From: Bradyrhizobium sp. 164 | GTDB taxonomy: Bacteria > Pseudomonadota > Alphaproteobacteria > Rhizobiales > Xanthobacteraceae | Length of the DNA: 64,000 nucleotides | Assembly: GCF_023073715.1 (NCBI RefSeq) | Contig: NZ_JADPKA010000008.1 | Span: forward strand, 124,001-188,000 | Direction: 5' to 3' | Shown here: positions 9,523 through 18,774 of the stretch, in pieces | Numbering within the stretch: position 1 is the stretch's first letter | Layout of the letters: every line of letters starts with the position of its first letter | Made by a program: the position numbers and the translations under genes | Notes under the pieces: model-generated | What the model was told of the DNA's origin: nothing | The model's input: only the letters and a program-made list of their open reading frames with translations | Databases searched by the model: none

Positions 9523-11934
9523 ATGACCAGCGCAGATACCTCGGCCGCATCCTTTGACACGGCCCCAGCCGAAGAGCCCAAGCGCTGGTCGCTGCGGCGC
9601 TGGCTGGCACCCTTCGCCGTGGCCCTGGCGCTGCTGTCGGCCCTCCTGACCTTCCTGGTTCTGACCGGCCTCACCAAGATCGAGCCGACGCCGGAGGTGG
9701 TCCGCTCGTTCTATCTGATCAATGCGGCCACGATCCTGCTCCTGGTCGGGATCATCGTCCGGGAACTCTGGCAACTGATCCTGGCGCGACGGCGGGGCAG
9801 GGCGGCAGCGCGCCTCCATGTCCAGATCGTCAGCCTGTTCTCGATCGTGGCGGTGCTGCCGGCGGTGCTGGTCGCCGTGGTCGCCAACGTCACCATCGAG
9901 CGCGGCCTCGACCGGCTATTCTCGGGGCCGACCAAGGAGGTGATCCAGAATTCGCTGACGATCGCGCGGGCCTACATGCAGGACCATGCGCAGCTGATCC
10001 GCGGCGACATTCTCGGCATGGCAAACGACATCGCGCACGCCCGGCCGCTCTACGACCAGGACCGCCGCTCGTTCCGCGAGATGCTGACCGCCAGCGCCGG
10101 CTCCCGCAATTTGCCGGGCGCAATGATCATCGACAAGAACACCAACATTTTGGAATCCGCCGACACCGGCATGCGGCTCGCCTATTCGCCGCCGGCGCCC
10201 GACTTTCTCAGCAACGTCAACGAGTCCGAGCCCGAGATCGCGGTGCTGCCGGACGCGAGCTTCGTCGCCGCGGTGATCCGCCTGCGCGCCTTCAGCGACA
10301 CGTTCCTCTACGTCGCCCGGCCACTCGATCCGAACGTCGTCAACCAGCTCAAGCAGACCGAGGTCAGCGTCGCCGAATACGCTCAGATCGAGTCGCGACG
10401 GCTCGGTATCCAGGTCGCGTTTGCGCTGATGTTTGCGGTGATCGCGCTGACCATCCTGATGGCCTCGGTGCTGATCGGCCTCAACTTCGCCAACTCGCTG
10501 GTCTCGCCAATCCGACGGCTGATGAATGCAGCCCACACGGTCTCGACCGGCGATCTGCATGTCCAGGTGCCCGTGCACCAGTCGGAAGGCGATCTTGCCC
10601 AGCTCGGTGAGACCTTCAACAAGATGACGCAGGAATTGCGCAGCCAGCGCGACGAGCTCGTCAACGCCAGCGACCTCATCGACAGCCGCCGCCGCTTCAT
10701 CGAGGCCGTGCTGTCATCGGCAAGCGCCGGCATCATCGGCGTCGACACCTCCGGCAGCGTCGGCATCCTCAACCGTTCCGCCGAGAAGCTGATCGGGCAC
10801 TCCGAAGCGGAGACGCTCGGCCACCCGCTCTCCGACGTGCTGCCCGAGCTCGACGAAATGATGAAGACGGCACGGGAAGGGACCCAGCGCCTGGTGCAGG
10901 GCCAGATCACGATCACCCGCGACGGCACCGAGCGCAATCTCTCGGTCCGCGTCAGCGCCGAGAAGACCAGCCAGCCGCGCGACAGCTACATCATCACGCT
11001 CGACGACATCACCGAGCTCGTGTCGGCGCAGCGCACCTCGGCCTGGGGCGACGTGGCGCGCCGCATCGCCCACGAGATCAAGAACCCGCTGACGCCGATC
11101 CAGCTCTCGGCCGAGCGCATCCGCCGCAAGTTCGGCAAGACCATCACAGAGGACAAGGACAAGCAGGTCTTCGACCAGTGCACCGACACCATCGTGCGCC
11201 AGGTCGACGACATCAGGCGCATGGTCGACGAGTTCTCCCGCTTCGCGCGGATGCCGAAGCCGGTGATGGAAGGCGAGGACGTCGCCGACACCGTGCGGCA
11301 GGCGGTATTCCTGATGAAGGTCGCCCATCCCGAGATCGACATCGAGGCTGAGTTCAAGGAGGATCCGCTGCGCGCCCAGTTCGACCGGCGACTGATCTCC
11401 CAGGCGGTCACCAACATCGTCAAGAACGCAACCGAGGCGATCGAGCAGGTCCCGCCGGAGGAGCTCGGCAAGGAAAACGGAAAGGGCCGCATCGACGTCG
11501 TGGTGTCGCGCGAGGGCGAGGACGTGCTGATCGACGTCATCGACAACGGCATCGGCCTGCCCAAGGTCGCGCGCTCGCGGTTGCTCGAGCCCTACGTCAC
11601 GACGCGCGCCAAGGGCACCGGCCTGGGGCTGGCGATCGTCGGCCGCGTGCTGGAAGACCACGGCGGACGCATCGAGCTGAAGGACGCTTCCGACTTCCGC
11701 GAAGGCCAGCGCGGCGCCTGGATGCGGTTGCGCTTTGCGATCTCCGGGCAACCTGCGAAGTCCGAGACGGCCGAGCCGGCGGCCGCGGCCAAGGAAGCAA
11801 CCAAGTCGGACAACAAGCAAGCCGTTACGGAATCCATCAAGGACCCGGAAACGAAAGAGCCGGCCGCCGGAACCAAAAAGCCGACTGAAAAGACCAATGA
11901 TTCAACGAAAATCGAAGCCTCAACAGGTAGCTGA
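9523..11934 (+). CDS. ntrY: Transmembrane sensor histidine kinase NtrY
   Basis: Membrane kinase of the NtrYX two-component pair, linked in other alphaproteobacteria to nitrogen and redox control and to envelope functions. The 803-residue protein has an N-terminal cluster of membrane helices (about 30-60, 70-90, 110-135), a periplasmic region, another helix near 300-325, HAMP (ANSLVSPIRRLMNAAHTV), PAS (around 400-490), H-box ([20 protein letters not shown]) and ATPase domain (NIVKNATEAI, GTGLGLAIVGRVL). The C-terminal 60 residues are Lys/Glu/Ala-rich and look disordered. The start ATG 9523 was chosen because an upstream in-frame extension from 9400 has no homology. ntrX follows 17 bases later. 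Confidence 0.96.
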   Translation: MTSADTSAASFDTAPAEEPKRWSLRRWLAPFAVALALLSALLTFLVLTGLTKIEPTPEVVRSFYLINAATILLLVGIIVRELWQLILARRRGRAAARLHVQIVSLFSIVAVLPAVLVAVVANVTIERGLDRLFSGPTKEVIQNSLTIARAYMQDHAQLIRGDILGMANDIAHARPLYDQDRRSFREMLTASAGSRNLPGAMIIDKNTNILESADTGMRLAYSPPAPDFLSNVNESEPEIAVLPDASFVAAVIRLRAFSDTFLYVARPLDPNVVNQLKQTEVSVAEYAQIESRRLGIQVAFALMFAVIALTILMASVLIGLNFANSLVSPIRRLMNAAHTVSTGDLHVQVPVHQSEGDLAQLGETFNKMTQELRSQRDELVNASDLIDSRRRFIEAVLSSASAGIIGVDTSGSVGILNRSAEKLIGHSEAETLGHPLSDVLPELDEMMKTAREGTQRLVQGQITITRDGTERNLSVRVSAEKTSQPRDSYIITLDDITELVSAQRTSAWGDVARRIAHEIKNPLTPIQLSAERIRRKFGKTITEDKDKQVFDQCTDTIVRQVDDIRRMVDEFSRFARMPKPVMEGEDVADTVRQAVFLMKVAHPEIDIEAEFKEDPLRAQFDRRLISQAVTNIVKNATEAIEQVPPEELGKENGKGRIDVVVSREGEDVLIDVIDNGIGLPKVARSRLLEPYVTTRAKGTGLGLAIVGRVLEDHGGRIELKDASDFREGQRGAWMRLRFAISGQPAKSETAEPAAAAKEATKSDNKQAVTESIKDPETKEPAAGTKKPTEKTNDSTKIEASTGS

Positions 11935-11951
11935 CAAGGCAGGCGCGACCC

Positions 11952-13322
11952 ATGGCAAGTGAAATTCTGATTGTCGATGATGAGGCCGATATTCGGGACC
12001 TCGTTGCCGGCATACTCGAAGACGAGGGGTTCGTCACAAGGACTGCGCGCGACAGCGATACGGCCCTGGCCGAGATCGCCAACCGCAGACCGCATCTGGT
12101 GTTCCTCGACATCTGGCTCCAGGGCTCCAAGCTCGACGGCTTGCAGCTCCTGGAGCAGGTCAAGAAGGACAACGCCGATCTGCCGGTCGTGATGATCTCC
12201 GGCCACGGCAACATCGAGACCGCGGTCGCAGCGATCAAGCGCGGCGCCTATGACTTCATCGAGAAGCCGTTCAAGGCCGACCGGCTGATCCTGGTCGCGA
12301 CCCGAGCGCTGGAGAACTCGCGCCTCAAGCGCGAGGTCAAGGAGCTGAAGCAGCTCGCGCCGAGCGCCAGCCAGCTCGTCGGCCGCTCGCCGAGCATGAA
12401 CCAGCTGCGCCAGACCATCGAGCGCGCGGCCAAGGCCAACAGCCGTATCCTGATCGTCGGCCCCGCCGGCGCCGGCAAGGAGCTGACGGCGCGCACGTTG
12501 CACATGGCCTCGGGCCGCGCCGACGGACCCTTCGTCGTCATCAATGCAGCCGCCATCACGCCCGAGCGGATGGAGCATGAGCTGTTCGGCGTCGAGCAGT
12601 CCAACGGCGAACAGCCGCGCAAGGCCGGTGCGCTCGAGGAAGCCCATGGCGGCACGCTGTTCATTGACGAAATTGCCGACATGCCGCGCGAGACCCAGAA
12701 CAAGATTCTGCGCGTGCTGGTCGAGCAGTCGTTCCAGCGCGTCGGCGGCACCGCCAAGGTGCAGGTCGACGTCCGCATCATCTCCTCCACCGCGCGCAAT
12801 CTCGAAGAGGAGATCGCGGCCGGTCATTTCCGCGAGGACCTCTATCATCGGCTCTCGGTGGTGCCGATCCGGGTGCCCGCGCTGTCGGAGCGGCGCGAGG
12901 ACATTCCGGAATTGATCGATTACTTCATGGAGCAGATCTCGGCCGGCAGCGGCCTGCCGAAGCGTCAGATCGGGCAGGATGCGATGGCGGTGCTGCAATC
13001 GCACGTCTGGCCGGGCAATGTGCGCCAGCTCCGCAACAATGTTGAGAGAGTCATGATTCTGGCTGCGGGCGGGCCCGAAGTCATCATCACGGCCGACATG
13101 TTACCGCAGGACGTCGGCTCCATGGTGCCGGCGATGCCGACCAGCAACAATGGCGAGCACATCATGGGGCTGCCGCTGCGCGAGGCGCGCGAAGTATTCG
13201 AGCGCGACTATTTGATTGCACAGATCAGCCGTTTCTCGGGAAATATTTCTCGCACGGCCGAGTTTGTTGGCATGGAACGTTCAGCGCTGCACCGGAAGCT
13301 GAAGGCGCTTGGTGTCGGCTAG
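11952..13322 (+). CDS. ntrX: Response regulator NtrX, lacking the GAFTGA loop
   Basis: Partner regulator of NtrY. The 456-residue protein has a receiver (phospho-acceptor D53), an AAA+ domain and a C-terminal Fis-type helix-turn-helix (TAEFVGMERSALHRKLKALG). Walker A is GPAGAGKE (170-177) rather than GESGTGKE. The segment after LFGVE (about 215-230) reads QSNGEQPRKAGALEEA, so the GAFTGA sigma-54-contact loop found in NtrC is absent. Family knowledge says alphaproteobacterial NtrX often lacks it and then acts without sigma-54. The gene sits between ntrY and hfq, the usual order. Confidence 0.96.
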   Translation: MASEILIVDDEADIRDLVAGILEDEGFVTRTARDSDTALAEIANRRPHLVFLDIWLQGSKLDGLQLLEQVKKDNADLPVVMISGHGNIETAVAAIKRGAYDFIEKPFKADRLILVATRALENSRLKREVKELKQLAPSASQLVGRSPSMNQLRQTIERAAKANSRILIVGPAGAGKELTARTLHMASGRADGPFVVINAAAITPERMEHELFGVEQSNGEQPRKAGALEEAHGGTLFIDEIADMPRETQNKILRVLVEQSFQRVGGTAKVQVDVRIISSTARNLEEEIAAGHFREDLYHRLSVVPIRVPALSERREDIPELIDYFMEQISAGSGLPKRQIGQDAMAVLQSHVWPGNVRQLRNNVERVMILAAGGPEVIITADMLPQDVGSMVPAMPTSNNGEHIMGLPLREAREVFERDYLIAQISRFSGNISRTAEFVGMERSALHRKLKALGVG

Positions 13323-13481
13323 CGCGGCCAGGTGGCGGTCAGAGATCAAAGATAAGCGAGGAAAATCATCGATTTCCGTAGTTTTTCGGGGCAATACGGC
13401 TGGGGCTGCCGCGTGAAGCGGCTTGCCTAATAAGCCCACCTGTCCTCTAATTGCACAGCTGTTCCTTCCGAGGGGGATCTC

Positions 13482-13565
13482 ATGAGGCACGGCAACCGGA
13501 AGAGGCTCCGAATTTCAAAAGAGGGCCGCAACCGGCGCAATAAAAAGAAACTCAAAGCGAGATAA
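13482..13565 (+). CDS. 27-residue very basic leader ORF before hfq
   Basis: A short ATG-initiated frame ([15 protein letters not shown]..., ending KKKLKAR) with an excellent ribosome binding site, AGGGGG five bases before the ATG. About half the residues are Arg or Lys. Its TAA lies 5 bases before the hfq ATG, whose own upstream sequence (gcgagataaaaaca) is a weak binding site, so translation of the small frame could feed ribosomes to hfq. I know no family for it. It may be a regulatory leader or a small RNA/ribosome-binding peptide; that it is translated is inferred only from signals. Confidence 0.5.
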   Translation: MRHGNRKRLRISKEGRNRRNKKKLKAR

Positions 13566-13570
13566 AAACA

Positions 13571-13819
13571 ATGGCGGCAGACCGCGCACAAAACCTGCAG
13601 GACACCTTCCTTAATCACGTTCGCAAAACCAAGACGCCACTGACGATCTTTCTGGTCAACGGAGTGAAGCTCCAGGGCATCGTGACCTGGTTCGACAATT
13701 TCTGTCTGCTGCTTCGGCGCGACGGTCACTCGCAGCTTGTCTACAAGCATGCGATATCGACCATCATGCCGGGTGCGCCGATCCAGTTGTTCGAAGGCGG
13801 CGAGGATCAGCCGGCTTGA
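13571..13819 (+). CDS. hfq: RNA chaperone Hfq
   Basis: Hexameric Sm-like protein that pairs small RNAs with mRNAs; in rhizobia it also affects nif gene control (NifA synthesis). The 82-residue protein has the Sm1 motif ([22 protein letters not shown]) and Sm2 motif ([11 protein letters not shown]) and a short acidic C-tail, as usual in alphaproteobacteria. It is preceded by ntrX and the 27-codon ORF, and followed by hflX 11 bases later, the conserved hfq-hflX pair. Confidence 0.98.
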   Translation: MAADRAQNLQDTFLNHVRKTKTPLTIFLVNGVKLQGIVTWFDNFCLLLRRDGHSQLVYKHAISTIMPGAPIQLFEGGEDQPA

Positions 13820-13830
13820 GAGTGATCTGA

Positions 13831-15228
13831 TTGGAACCCCGAAATTTCGACGGGGATGCCGACCGTCCGCGGCCGGCAGGGGCTAAGCAGACGGGGCGGG
13901 TGCTTGTCATCGGCCCCTACTTGCGTGTGCGCGCGGGCAGTGCCGACGTGCAATCGGAAAACCATGGCTTGTCTAATCAAGTCCTGCGTAACGCCGAGGC
14001 CCGGCTCGATGAAGCCGCGGGCCTCGCGCGCGCGATCGATCTCGTCATTGCCGACGCCATTATCGCGCCGATCAGCCAGATCAGGCCGGCGACCTATATC
14101 GGCAAGGGCAAGGTCGAGGAGATCGCGGGGCTGATCAAAAGCCTCGATGTCGAGCTCGTGGTGATGGATTGCGCGCTGGCGCCGATCCAGCAGCGCAATC
14201 TCGAGAAGGAGCTGCACGCCAAGGTGCTCGACCGCACCGGGCTTATTCTGGAAATCTTCGGCCGCCGCGCCAAGACCAGGGAAGGCTCGCTCCAGGTCGA
14301 GCTCGCGCATCTCAACTATCAGCGCTCGCGCCTAGTGCGCTCATGGACCCATCTCGAACGCCAGCGCGGCGGTTTCGGATTCATGGGCGGTCCCGGCGAG
14401 ACGCAGATCGAAGCCGACCGCCGCCTGATCCAGGAGCGCATCTCCAAGCTGGAGGGCGAACTGAAGAAGGTGCAGGCGACGCGCCGCCTGCACCGGGCCG
14501 GGCGCCAGCGCGTCCCGTATCGCGTCGTCGCGCTGGTCGGCTACACCAATGCCGGCAAATCGACGCTGTTCAATCGCCTGACGCGCGCCGACGTGCAGGC
14601 CGCCGACATGCTGTTCGCGACGCTCGACCCGACCCTGCGGGCGCTGAACCTGCCGCACGGCGGCAAGGCGATGCTGTCCGACACGGTCGGCTTCATTTCC
14701 AATCTGCCGACACAGCTCGTCGCCGCCTTCCGCGCCACGCTGGAGGAGGTGTTGGAGGCGGACGTCATCCTGCATGTCCGCGACATCTCGCATGAGGATG
14801 CCGAAGCGCAGCAGAGCGACGTCGACGCGGTGCTGCGCCAGCTCGGCATCAACCCTGATGATTCCGGCCGCATCATCGAAGTCTGGAACAAGATCGATCG
14901 TTACGATGCCGAACAGCGCGAAGAGCTTTTGAACATCGCCGCACGCAGGCCGGAGGACCATCCGGCGATGCTGGTCTCCGCCGTGTCGGGCGAAGGGGTG
15001 GAAGCACTGCTCGCCGCGATCGAGCAACGGCTCGCGGCCAAACGCACCACGCTGGATCTCTCCATCGACGCCGCCGACGGCGCCGGCATCTCCTGGCTGC
15101 ATCGCAATTCCGAGGTGCTGTCCAAGAAGCTGCACGACGGCCGCTTCGACATGACCGTGCGGGTCGACGAGACCAAGCGGGATATCGTGGTGTCTAGGTT
15201 CGATGCGGTGCCGCATCTCTCAGCGTAG
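13831..15228 (+). CDS. hflX: GTPase HflX
   Basis: Ribosome-associated GTPase that splits stalled or hibernating 70S ribosomes. The 465-residue protein has the N-terminal HflX domain (GKGKVEEI, VELVVMDCALAPIQQRNLEKEL), the linker with GGFGFMGGPGETQIEADRR, and the G domain with G1 GYTNAGKST, G3 DTVGFISNLP and G4 NKID. Translation probably begins at TTG 13831 (MEPRNFDGD), 11 bases after hfq; the rare start is supported by the close spacing and the absence of a nearby ATG. A hairpin ends the transcript at 15234-15286. Confidence 0.96.
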   Translation: MEPRNFDGDADRPRPAGAKQTGRVLVIGPYLRVRAGSADVQSENHGLSNQVLRNAEARLDEAAGLARAIDLVIADAIIAPISQIRPATYIGKGKVEEIAGLIKSLDVELVVMDCALAPIQQRNLEKELHAKVLDRTGLILEIFGRRAKTREGSLQVELAHLNYQRSRLVRSWTHLERQRGGFGFMGGPGETQIEADRRLIQERISKLEGELKKVQATRRLHRAGRQRVPYRVVALVGYTNAGKSTLFNRLTRADVQAADMLFATLDPTLRALNLPHGGKAMLSDTVGFISNLPTQLVAAFRATLEEVLEADVILHVRDISHEDAEAQQSDVDAVLRQLGINPDDSGRIIEVWNKIDRYDAEQREELLNIAARRPEDHPAMLVSAVSGEGVEALLAAIEQRLAAKRTTLDLSIDAADGAGISWLHRNSEVLSKKLHDGRFDMTVRVDETKRDIVVSRFDAVPHLSA

Positions 15229-15233
15229 ACGCT

Positions 15234-15286
15234 GTCGTCCCGGATCTGCGCGCGCTTGAGGCGCGCTTGTCCAGGACGACATTTTG
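15234..15286. terminator. Bidirectional terminator between hflX and mazG
   Basis: GTCGTCC (15234-15240) pairs with GGACGAC (15274-15280), with an inner GCGCGC pair, and is followed by ATTTTGG. It fills the 59-base gap between the convergent stops of hflX and mazG. Confidence 0.7.
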
Positions 15287-15287
15287 G

Positions 15288-16142
15288 TTAACGGCGAACT
15301 TCTTTGCGTCCCTCCGACGCCGGCTTTTCGTCGACCTTCGCCTCGTTCCATAGCGCATCCATTTCCGCGAGCGAGGCCTGCTCCAGCGTGCGCCCCTGCG
15401 CCTCCAGCGCGCGTTCGATATAGGCGAAGCGCCGCTCGAATTTTGCATTCGTCGCCCGCAAGGCGCTTTCCGGATCGGCATCGACATGGCGGGCGAGGTT
15501 GACGAGGGCGAACATCAGGTCGCCCGTCTCCTCCGCTAATTCCTGCTTGTCGTTGCGGTCGAGCGCGGCCTCGATCTCGTCGGCTTCCTCGCGGATCTTT
15601 TGCAAGACCGCGCGCGGATCGTTCCAGTCGAAGCCGACGGTGGAGGCCGTGCGCTGAAGCTCCATGGCGCGCGTCAGTGCGGGCTGGCCGGCCTTCACGC
15701 CCGACAGCAGTGATTTGCGCGCCGGCGCGTCCTCCGGCGGCCGGCGCGCGGCGCGCTCGGCTTTCTCCTCGGCCTTGATGCGGTCCCAGACTTCCTTGAC
15801 GTGAGAGGAGGCGAGATTTCCGTCCTTGTCGGCGAAGACATGAGGATGGCGGCGGATCATCTTGCGGGTGATGGCTTCGACGACGTCGCCAAACGCGAAC
15901 GCGTTCTGCTCCTCAGCCATCTGGGCGTGGAACACGACCTGCAATAGGAGGTCGCCGAGCTCCTCGCGCAGATCGTCGAGGTCGCCCCGTGTGATGGCGT
16001 CGACCACCTCATAGGCTTCCTCGATCGTGTAGGGCGCGATGGTCGCGAAATCCTGCTCGAGGTCCCAGGGGCAGCCGGTCACCGGCGTGCGCAGCGCCGC
16101 CATGATCTCGATCAGGCGGGAGATGTCGCGGGAAGGGGTCAT
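15288..16142 (-). CDS. mazG: Nucleoside triphosphate pyrophosphohydrolase MazG
   Basis: Hydrolyses NTPs and dNTPs to monophosphates, a house-cleaning role. The 284-residue protein has two tandem MazG domains: the first with [23 protein letters not shown] and [14 protein letters not shown], the second with [35 protein letters not shown]. Both keep the EExxE/ExxD magnesium motif. The start is ATG 16142 ([10 protein letters not shown]); an upstream extension to 16166 is possible but lacks homology. It is divergent from queC across 125 bases. Confidence 0.95.
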   Translation of the reverse strand: MTPSRDISRLIEIMAALRTPVTGCPWDLEQDFATIAPYTIEEAYEVVDAITRGDLDDLREELGDLLLQVVFHAQMAEEQNAFAFGDVVEAITRKMIRRHPHVFADKDGNLASSHVKEVWDRIKAEEKAERAARRPPEDAPARKSLLSGVKAGQPALTRAMELQRTASTVGFDWNDPRAVLQKIREEADEIEAALDRNDKQELAEETGDLMFALVNLARHVDADPESALRATNAKFERRFAYIERALEAQGRTLEQASLAEMDALWNEAKVDEKPASEGRKEVRR

Positions 16143-16267
16143 TGCGGGGCAGTCTCCTGGCTCCAAACCTTATGCCAAAAGCGGGCGCCCGTTCCCAGCG
16201 GAGCGCGGCGGAACAGGCCGATTTCCACCGATTGGCGGGCGGTCTGCGCAGTGCTAAAGCGCGGACC

Positions 16268-16981
16268 ATGAGCGACGCATTTTCATCGCAGACCGCCTTG
16301 GTGCTGTTTTCCGGCGGCCAGGATTCCACCACCTGCCTCGCCTGGGCACTCAGCCGTTTCGCCCGCGTGGAGACGCTGGGGTTCGACTATGGCCAGCGCC
16401 ATGCCATCGAGCTCGCCTGCCGCGACCGCCTGCTCGAGGGCATCAAGGGCCTGCGCGCGGATTGGGCCGCAAGGCTCGGCGACAGCCACACGCTGTCGAT
16501 CCCGACGCTGGCGGCCGTGTCCGAGTCGGCGCTGACGCGGGACGTCGCGATCGCGATGGGCGCCGACGGCCTGCCCAACACCTTCGTGCCCGGGCGCAAT
16601 CTGGTGTTCTTGACCTTCGCCGCGGCGCTGGCCTACCGGCGCGGTATCAGCCACATCGTCGGCGGCATGTGCGAGACCGATTATTCCGGCTATCCCGATT
16701 GCCGCGACGAGACCATCCGCGCCATGCAGGCCGCGCTCTCGCTCGGCATGGCGAGAGCCTTCGAGCTGCATACGCCGCTGATGTGGATCGACAAGGCCGC
16801 GACGTGGAAGCTGGCCCACGATCTCGGCGGCGACGGCCTCGTCGATCTCATTCGCGAGCAGTCGCACACCTGCTATCTCGGCGAACGCGGCGCGCAGCAT
16901 GAGTGGGGCTACGGCTGCGGCGAGTGCCCGGCCTGCAGCCTGCGTGCGAAGGGGTGGCGGGAGTTTGCGGCGGGGCGGTAG
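16268..16981 (+). CDS. queC: 7-cyano-7-deazaguanine synthase QueC
   Basis: ATP-dependent conversion of 7-carboxy-7-deazaguanine to preQ0, the last nucleobase step before queuosine tRNA modification. The 237-residue protein begins at ATG 16268 with the PP-loop [17 protein letters not shown] and ends with the zinc site [14 protein letters not shown]. An upstream cysteine at SHTCYLGE completes the four-Cys set. No queD, queE or queF lies next to it. A palindromic repeat follows the stop. Confidence 0.96.
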   Translation: MSDAFSSQTALVLFSGGQDSTTCLAWALSRFARVETLGFDYGQRHAIELACRDRLLEGIKGLRADWAARLGDSHTLSIPTLAAVSESALTRDVAIAMGADGLPNTFVPGRNLVFLTFAAALAYRRGISHIVGGMCETDYSGYPDCRDETIRAMQAALSLGMARAFELHTPLMWIDKAATWKLAHDLGGDGLVDLIREQSHTCYLGERGAQHEWGYGCGECPACSLRAKGWREFAAGR

Positions 16982-16994
16982 GCGTCTCGCTCCG

Positions 16995-17100
16995 TTGTCA
17001 TTGCTGTCGACGAGGAGCCCTTGCGACGAAGCAATCCAGACTGTCGCCGCGGAGGGATTCTGGATTGCTTCGCTACGCTCGCAATGACGAAGGCAGCGAC
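16995..17100. repeat. Dispersed palindromic repeat A, copy 2
   Basis: Same family as 1670-1790: cattgc, gaggagcccttgcgacgaag and the pair GAAGCAATCCAGA ... TCTGGATTGCTTC are shared, then CGCTACGCTCGCAATGACGA. It lies between the convergent queC and nitrile hydratase activator genes. Confidence 0.8.
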
Positions 17101-17102
17101 AG

Positions 17103-17486
17103 CTACGCCTTAAAAAAATCCTCCGGCCGCAGCTCGATCGGCTTGCCATGCGGCGTGCGATCGGCGGCGTGGTCCCAGGCGTTGCGGTAGCGGTGAAGCG
17201 TCTCCGTCGAGGCGACGCCCTTGCGTGCGACGAGGCCTTCCAGCGTGGCGAGCCAGTGCAGGTAATAGGTCTCGCCCGTATCGGGATCGCCAGCGGCCTG
17301 TGCGCGCTTGATCTCGTCGGCCAGTACGGCGGCCCATTCCGGCCAGGTGAACACGCCGCGTTCGTGCAGGGTGAGCGCCATCGCAAACGCATGCGCCTCC
17401 CAGGGCGCGCGGAACACCGGGCCGTCGTCGTCACGGGGAATGCTCGGAATGGCCGCCGTCGCGGCGGCCGCAAGCGTGCGGCTCAT
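17103..17486 (-). CDS. Nitrile hydratase accessory/activator protein
   Basis: Small chaperone of the nitrile hydratase activator family (P14K-like) that delivers cobalt and helps alpha-subunit maturation in cobalt-type enzymes. The 127-residue protein has the characteristic beta-subunit-like fold motif PVFRAPWEAHAFAMALTLHERGVFTWPEW and YYLHWLATLEGLVARKG. Its ATG overlaps the beta-subunit stop by one base (ATGA arrangement). It is the last gene of the alpha-beta-activator operon; a repeat and queC follow on the opposite strand. Confidence 0.9.
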   Translation of the reverse strand: MSRTLAAAATAAIPSIPRDDDGPVFRAPWEAHAFAMALTLHERGVFTWPEWAAVLADEIKRAQAAGDPDTGETYYLHWLATLEGLVARKGVASTETLHRYRNAWDHAADRTPHGKPIELRPEDFFKA

Positions 17487-18145
17487 CACGCCGGATCCAG
17501 ATAGGGCTCGAACGCGTCGATCGAGACCTTCGAGTTCGGATCCCCGTCCGCCCCCCAGAGATCGCGGCCCTCGAACACGACCGTGTAGAGCCATTGCGGA
17601 TTTTCGCCGCGCTCCATCGCCGCCGTGTCAGGAAACACGTGGCAGCCATGGTTGAGCTCGACGACGCCGACATGGCCGCGCACATAGCGCGGCAGCCGTG
17701 TATGCGTCGCCGGATGAATGTTCTTGGCGCGCACGCGATCGCCGATCGCAAATTTCGCCGGGGCCGGGGCAGGGCGGGCGAACTTGCCGCGCACCATCAC
17801 GCGCTCGACATTGGCGAGATCGAACTTGCCGTGCTTGAGCGGCTTTGCGGGCTGCATCGCGTGGCCGGCAGCGACCTCCTCCCTGGTGAGATAGCCCTTC
17901 TCGATTAGCATCTCCTCGAGCCCGAGAAACCACTTCTTGTAGTAGGAGCTCGACAGATAGACGTCCGGCGGCAGCGTCTCGCGATAGTACCGCGAGGTGT
18001 CGATGTTGAAGGCACCGGCCGCGCCCATCGCCCGCACCATCGCGAGGACACGCGATTCCCAATCGGCGTGGAACATCGGCTCGTTCGGCTCGGGCTCGAC
18101 CTTACCGAACCCGTCCATGCCGCCCATGTCGTGCACGCCGTTCAC
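17486..18145 (-). CDS. nthB: Nitrile hydratase subunit beta
   Basis: Non-catalytic subunit that forms the active site pocket with alpha. The 219-residue protein starts at GTG 18145 with the family N-terminus [15 protein letters not shown] and ends with the SH3-like domain ([32 protein letters not shown] ... LWG). The GTG start overlaps the alpha stop (GTGA). The frame continues upstream inside alpha but without homology. Gene order is alpha, beta, activator, all on the minus strand. Confidence 0.95.
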   Translation of the reverse strand: MNGVHDMGGMDGFGKVEPEPNEPMFHADWESRVLAMVRAMGAAGAFNIDTSRYYRETLPPDVYLSSSYYKKWFLGLEEMLIEKGYLTREEVAAGHAMQPAKPLKHGKFDLANVERVMVRGKFARPAPAPAKFAIGDRVRAKNIHPATHTRLPRYVRGHVGVVELNHGCHVFPDTAAMERGENPQWLYTVVFEGRDLWGADGDPNSKVSIDAFEPYLDPA

Positions 18146-18774
18146 GACGGCGCTCCCGGCGTCTTGGGAAAGCCGGTGCCGATCATGGAGTCGCGGGTGA
18201 CGAGCTCGGCGAGCTGCTCTTCGCTCCAGCCTTCCGTGCCTTCGGGGCGCATCGGCAGCACCAGGAAGCGCGTCTCGGCAGTAGAATCCCAGACACGGAT
18301 TTCGATCTTCTTCGGCAACGTGACGCCGAAATCGGCGAGCACGCCGCGCGGGTCCTTCACCGCACGGGAGCGGTAGGGCGCGGCCTTGTACCAGACCGGC
18401 GGCAATCCCAGCATTTCCCAAGGATAGCAGGAGCATAGCGTGCACACGACCATGTTGTGACGCTGCGGCGTGTTCTCGACCACGACGAGATGGTCACCGA
18501 CGCGGCTGACATGCCCGAGCGTGCCGATGGCTTTTGAGCCGTCCTCCAGCAGCGCCTGTTTGAACGCCGGATCGGTCCAGGCCTTGGCGACGACGCGCGC
18601 GCCATTATGCGGGCCGATCTTGGTCTCGTAGGCCTCGATGATGGCATCGAGCGCGGCCGGCTCCACGTAACCTTTTTCGGTCAGGATCGTCTCGAGCGCG
18701 CGCACGCGCAGCTCGGTTTCCGATAGTTCGGAATGATCGTGATCGTGGTGATGGTGGTCGTGATCATGGCTCAT
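18142..18774 (-). CDS. nthA: Nitrile hydratase subunit alpha, cobalt type, His-rich N-terminus
   Basis: Catalytic subunit hydrating nitriles to amides with a non-heme metal bound by the Cys cluster. The 210-residue protein contains [10 protein letters not shown] with C111, C114 and C116. Thr at position two of CTLCSC is typical of cobalt enzymes (iron types have Ser). Residues 3-14 ([12 protein letters not shown]) form a metal-binding His/Asp run, not seen in most family members I know; it may hold or deliver cobalt (inference). No amidase is next to the operon, so the product amide would be used elsewhere. It is divergent from metN. Confidence 0.95.
   Translation of the reverse strand: MSHDHDHHHHDHDHSELSETELRVRALETILTEKGYVEPAALDAIIEAYETKIGPHNGARVVAKAWTDPAFKQALLEDGSKAIGTLGHVSRVGDHLVVVENTPQRHNMVVCTLCSCYPWEMLGLPPVWYKAAPYRSRAVKDPRGVLADFGVTLPKKIEIRVWDSTAETRFLVLPMRPEGTEGWSEEQLAELVTRDSMIGTGFPKTPGAPS

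Noticed and set aside
11592..13004. Minus-strand 470-codon frame opposite ntrX
   Set aside because: Shadow of ntrX with His/Arg/Asp-rich composition typical of antisense frames in GC-rich genes.
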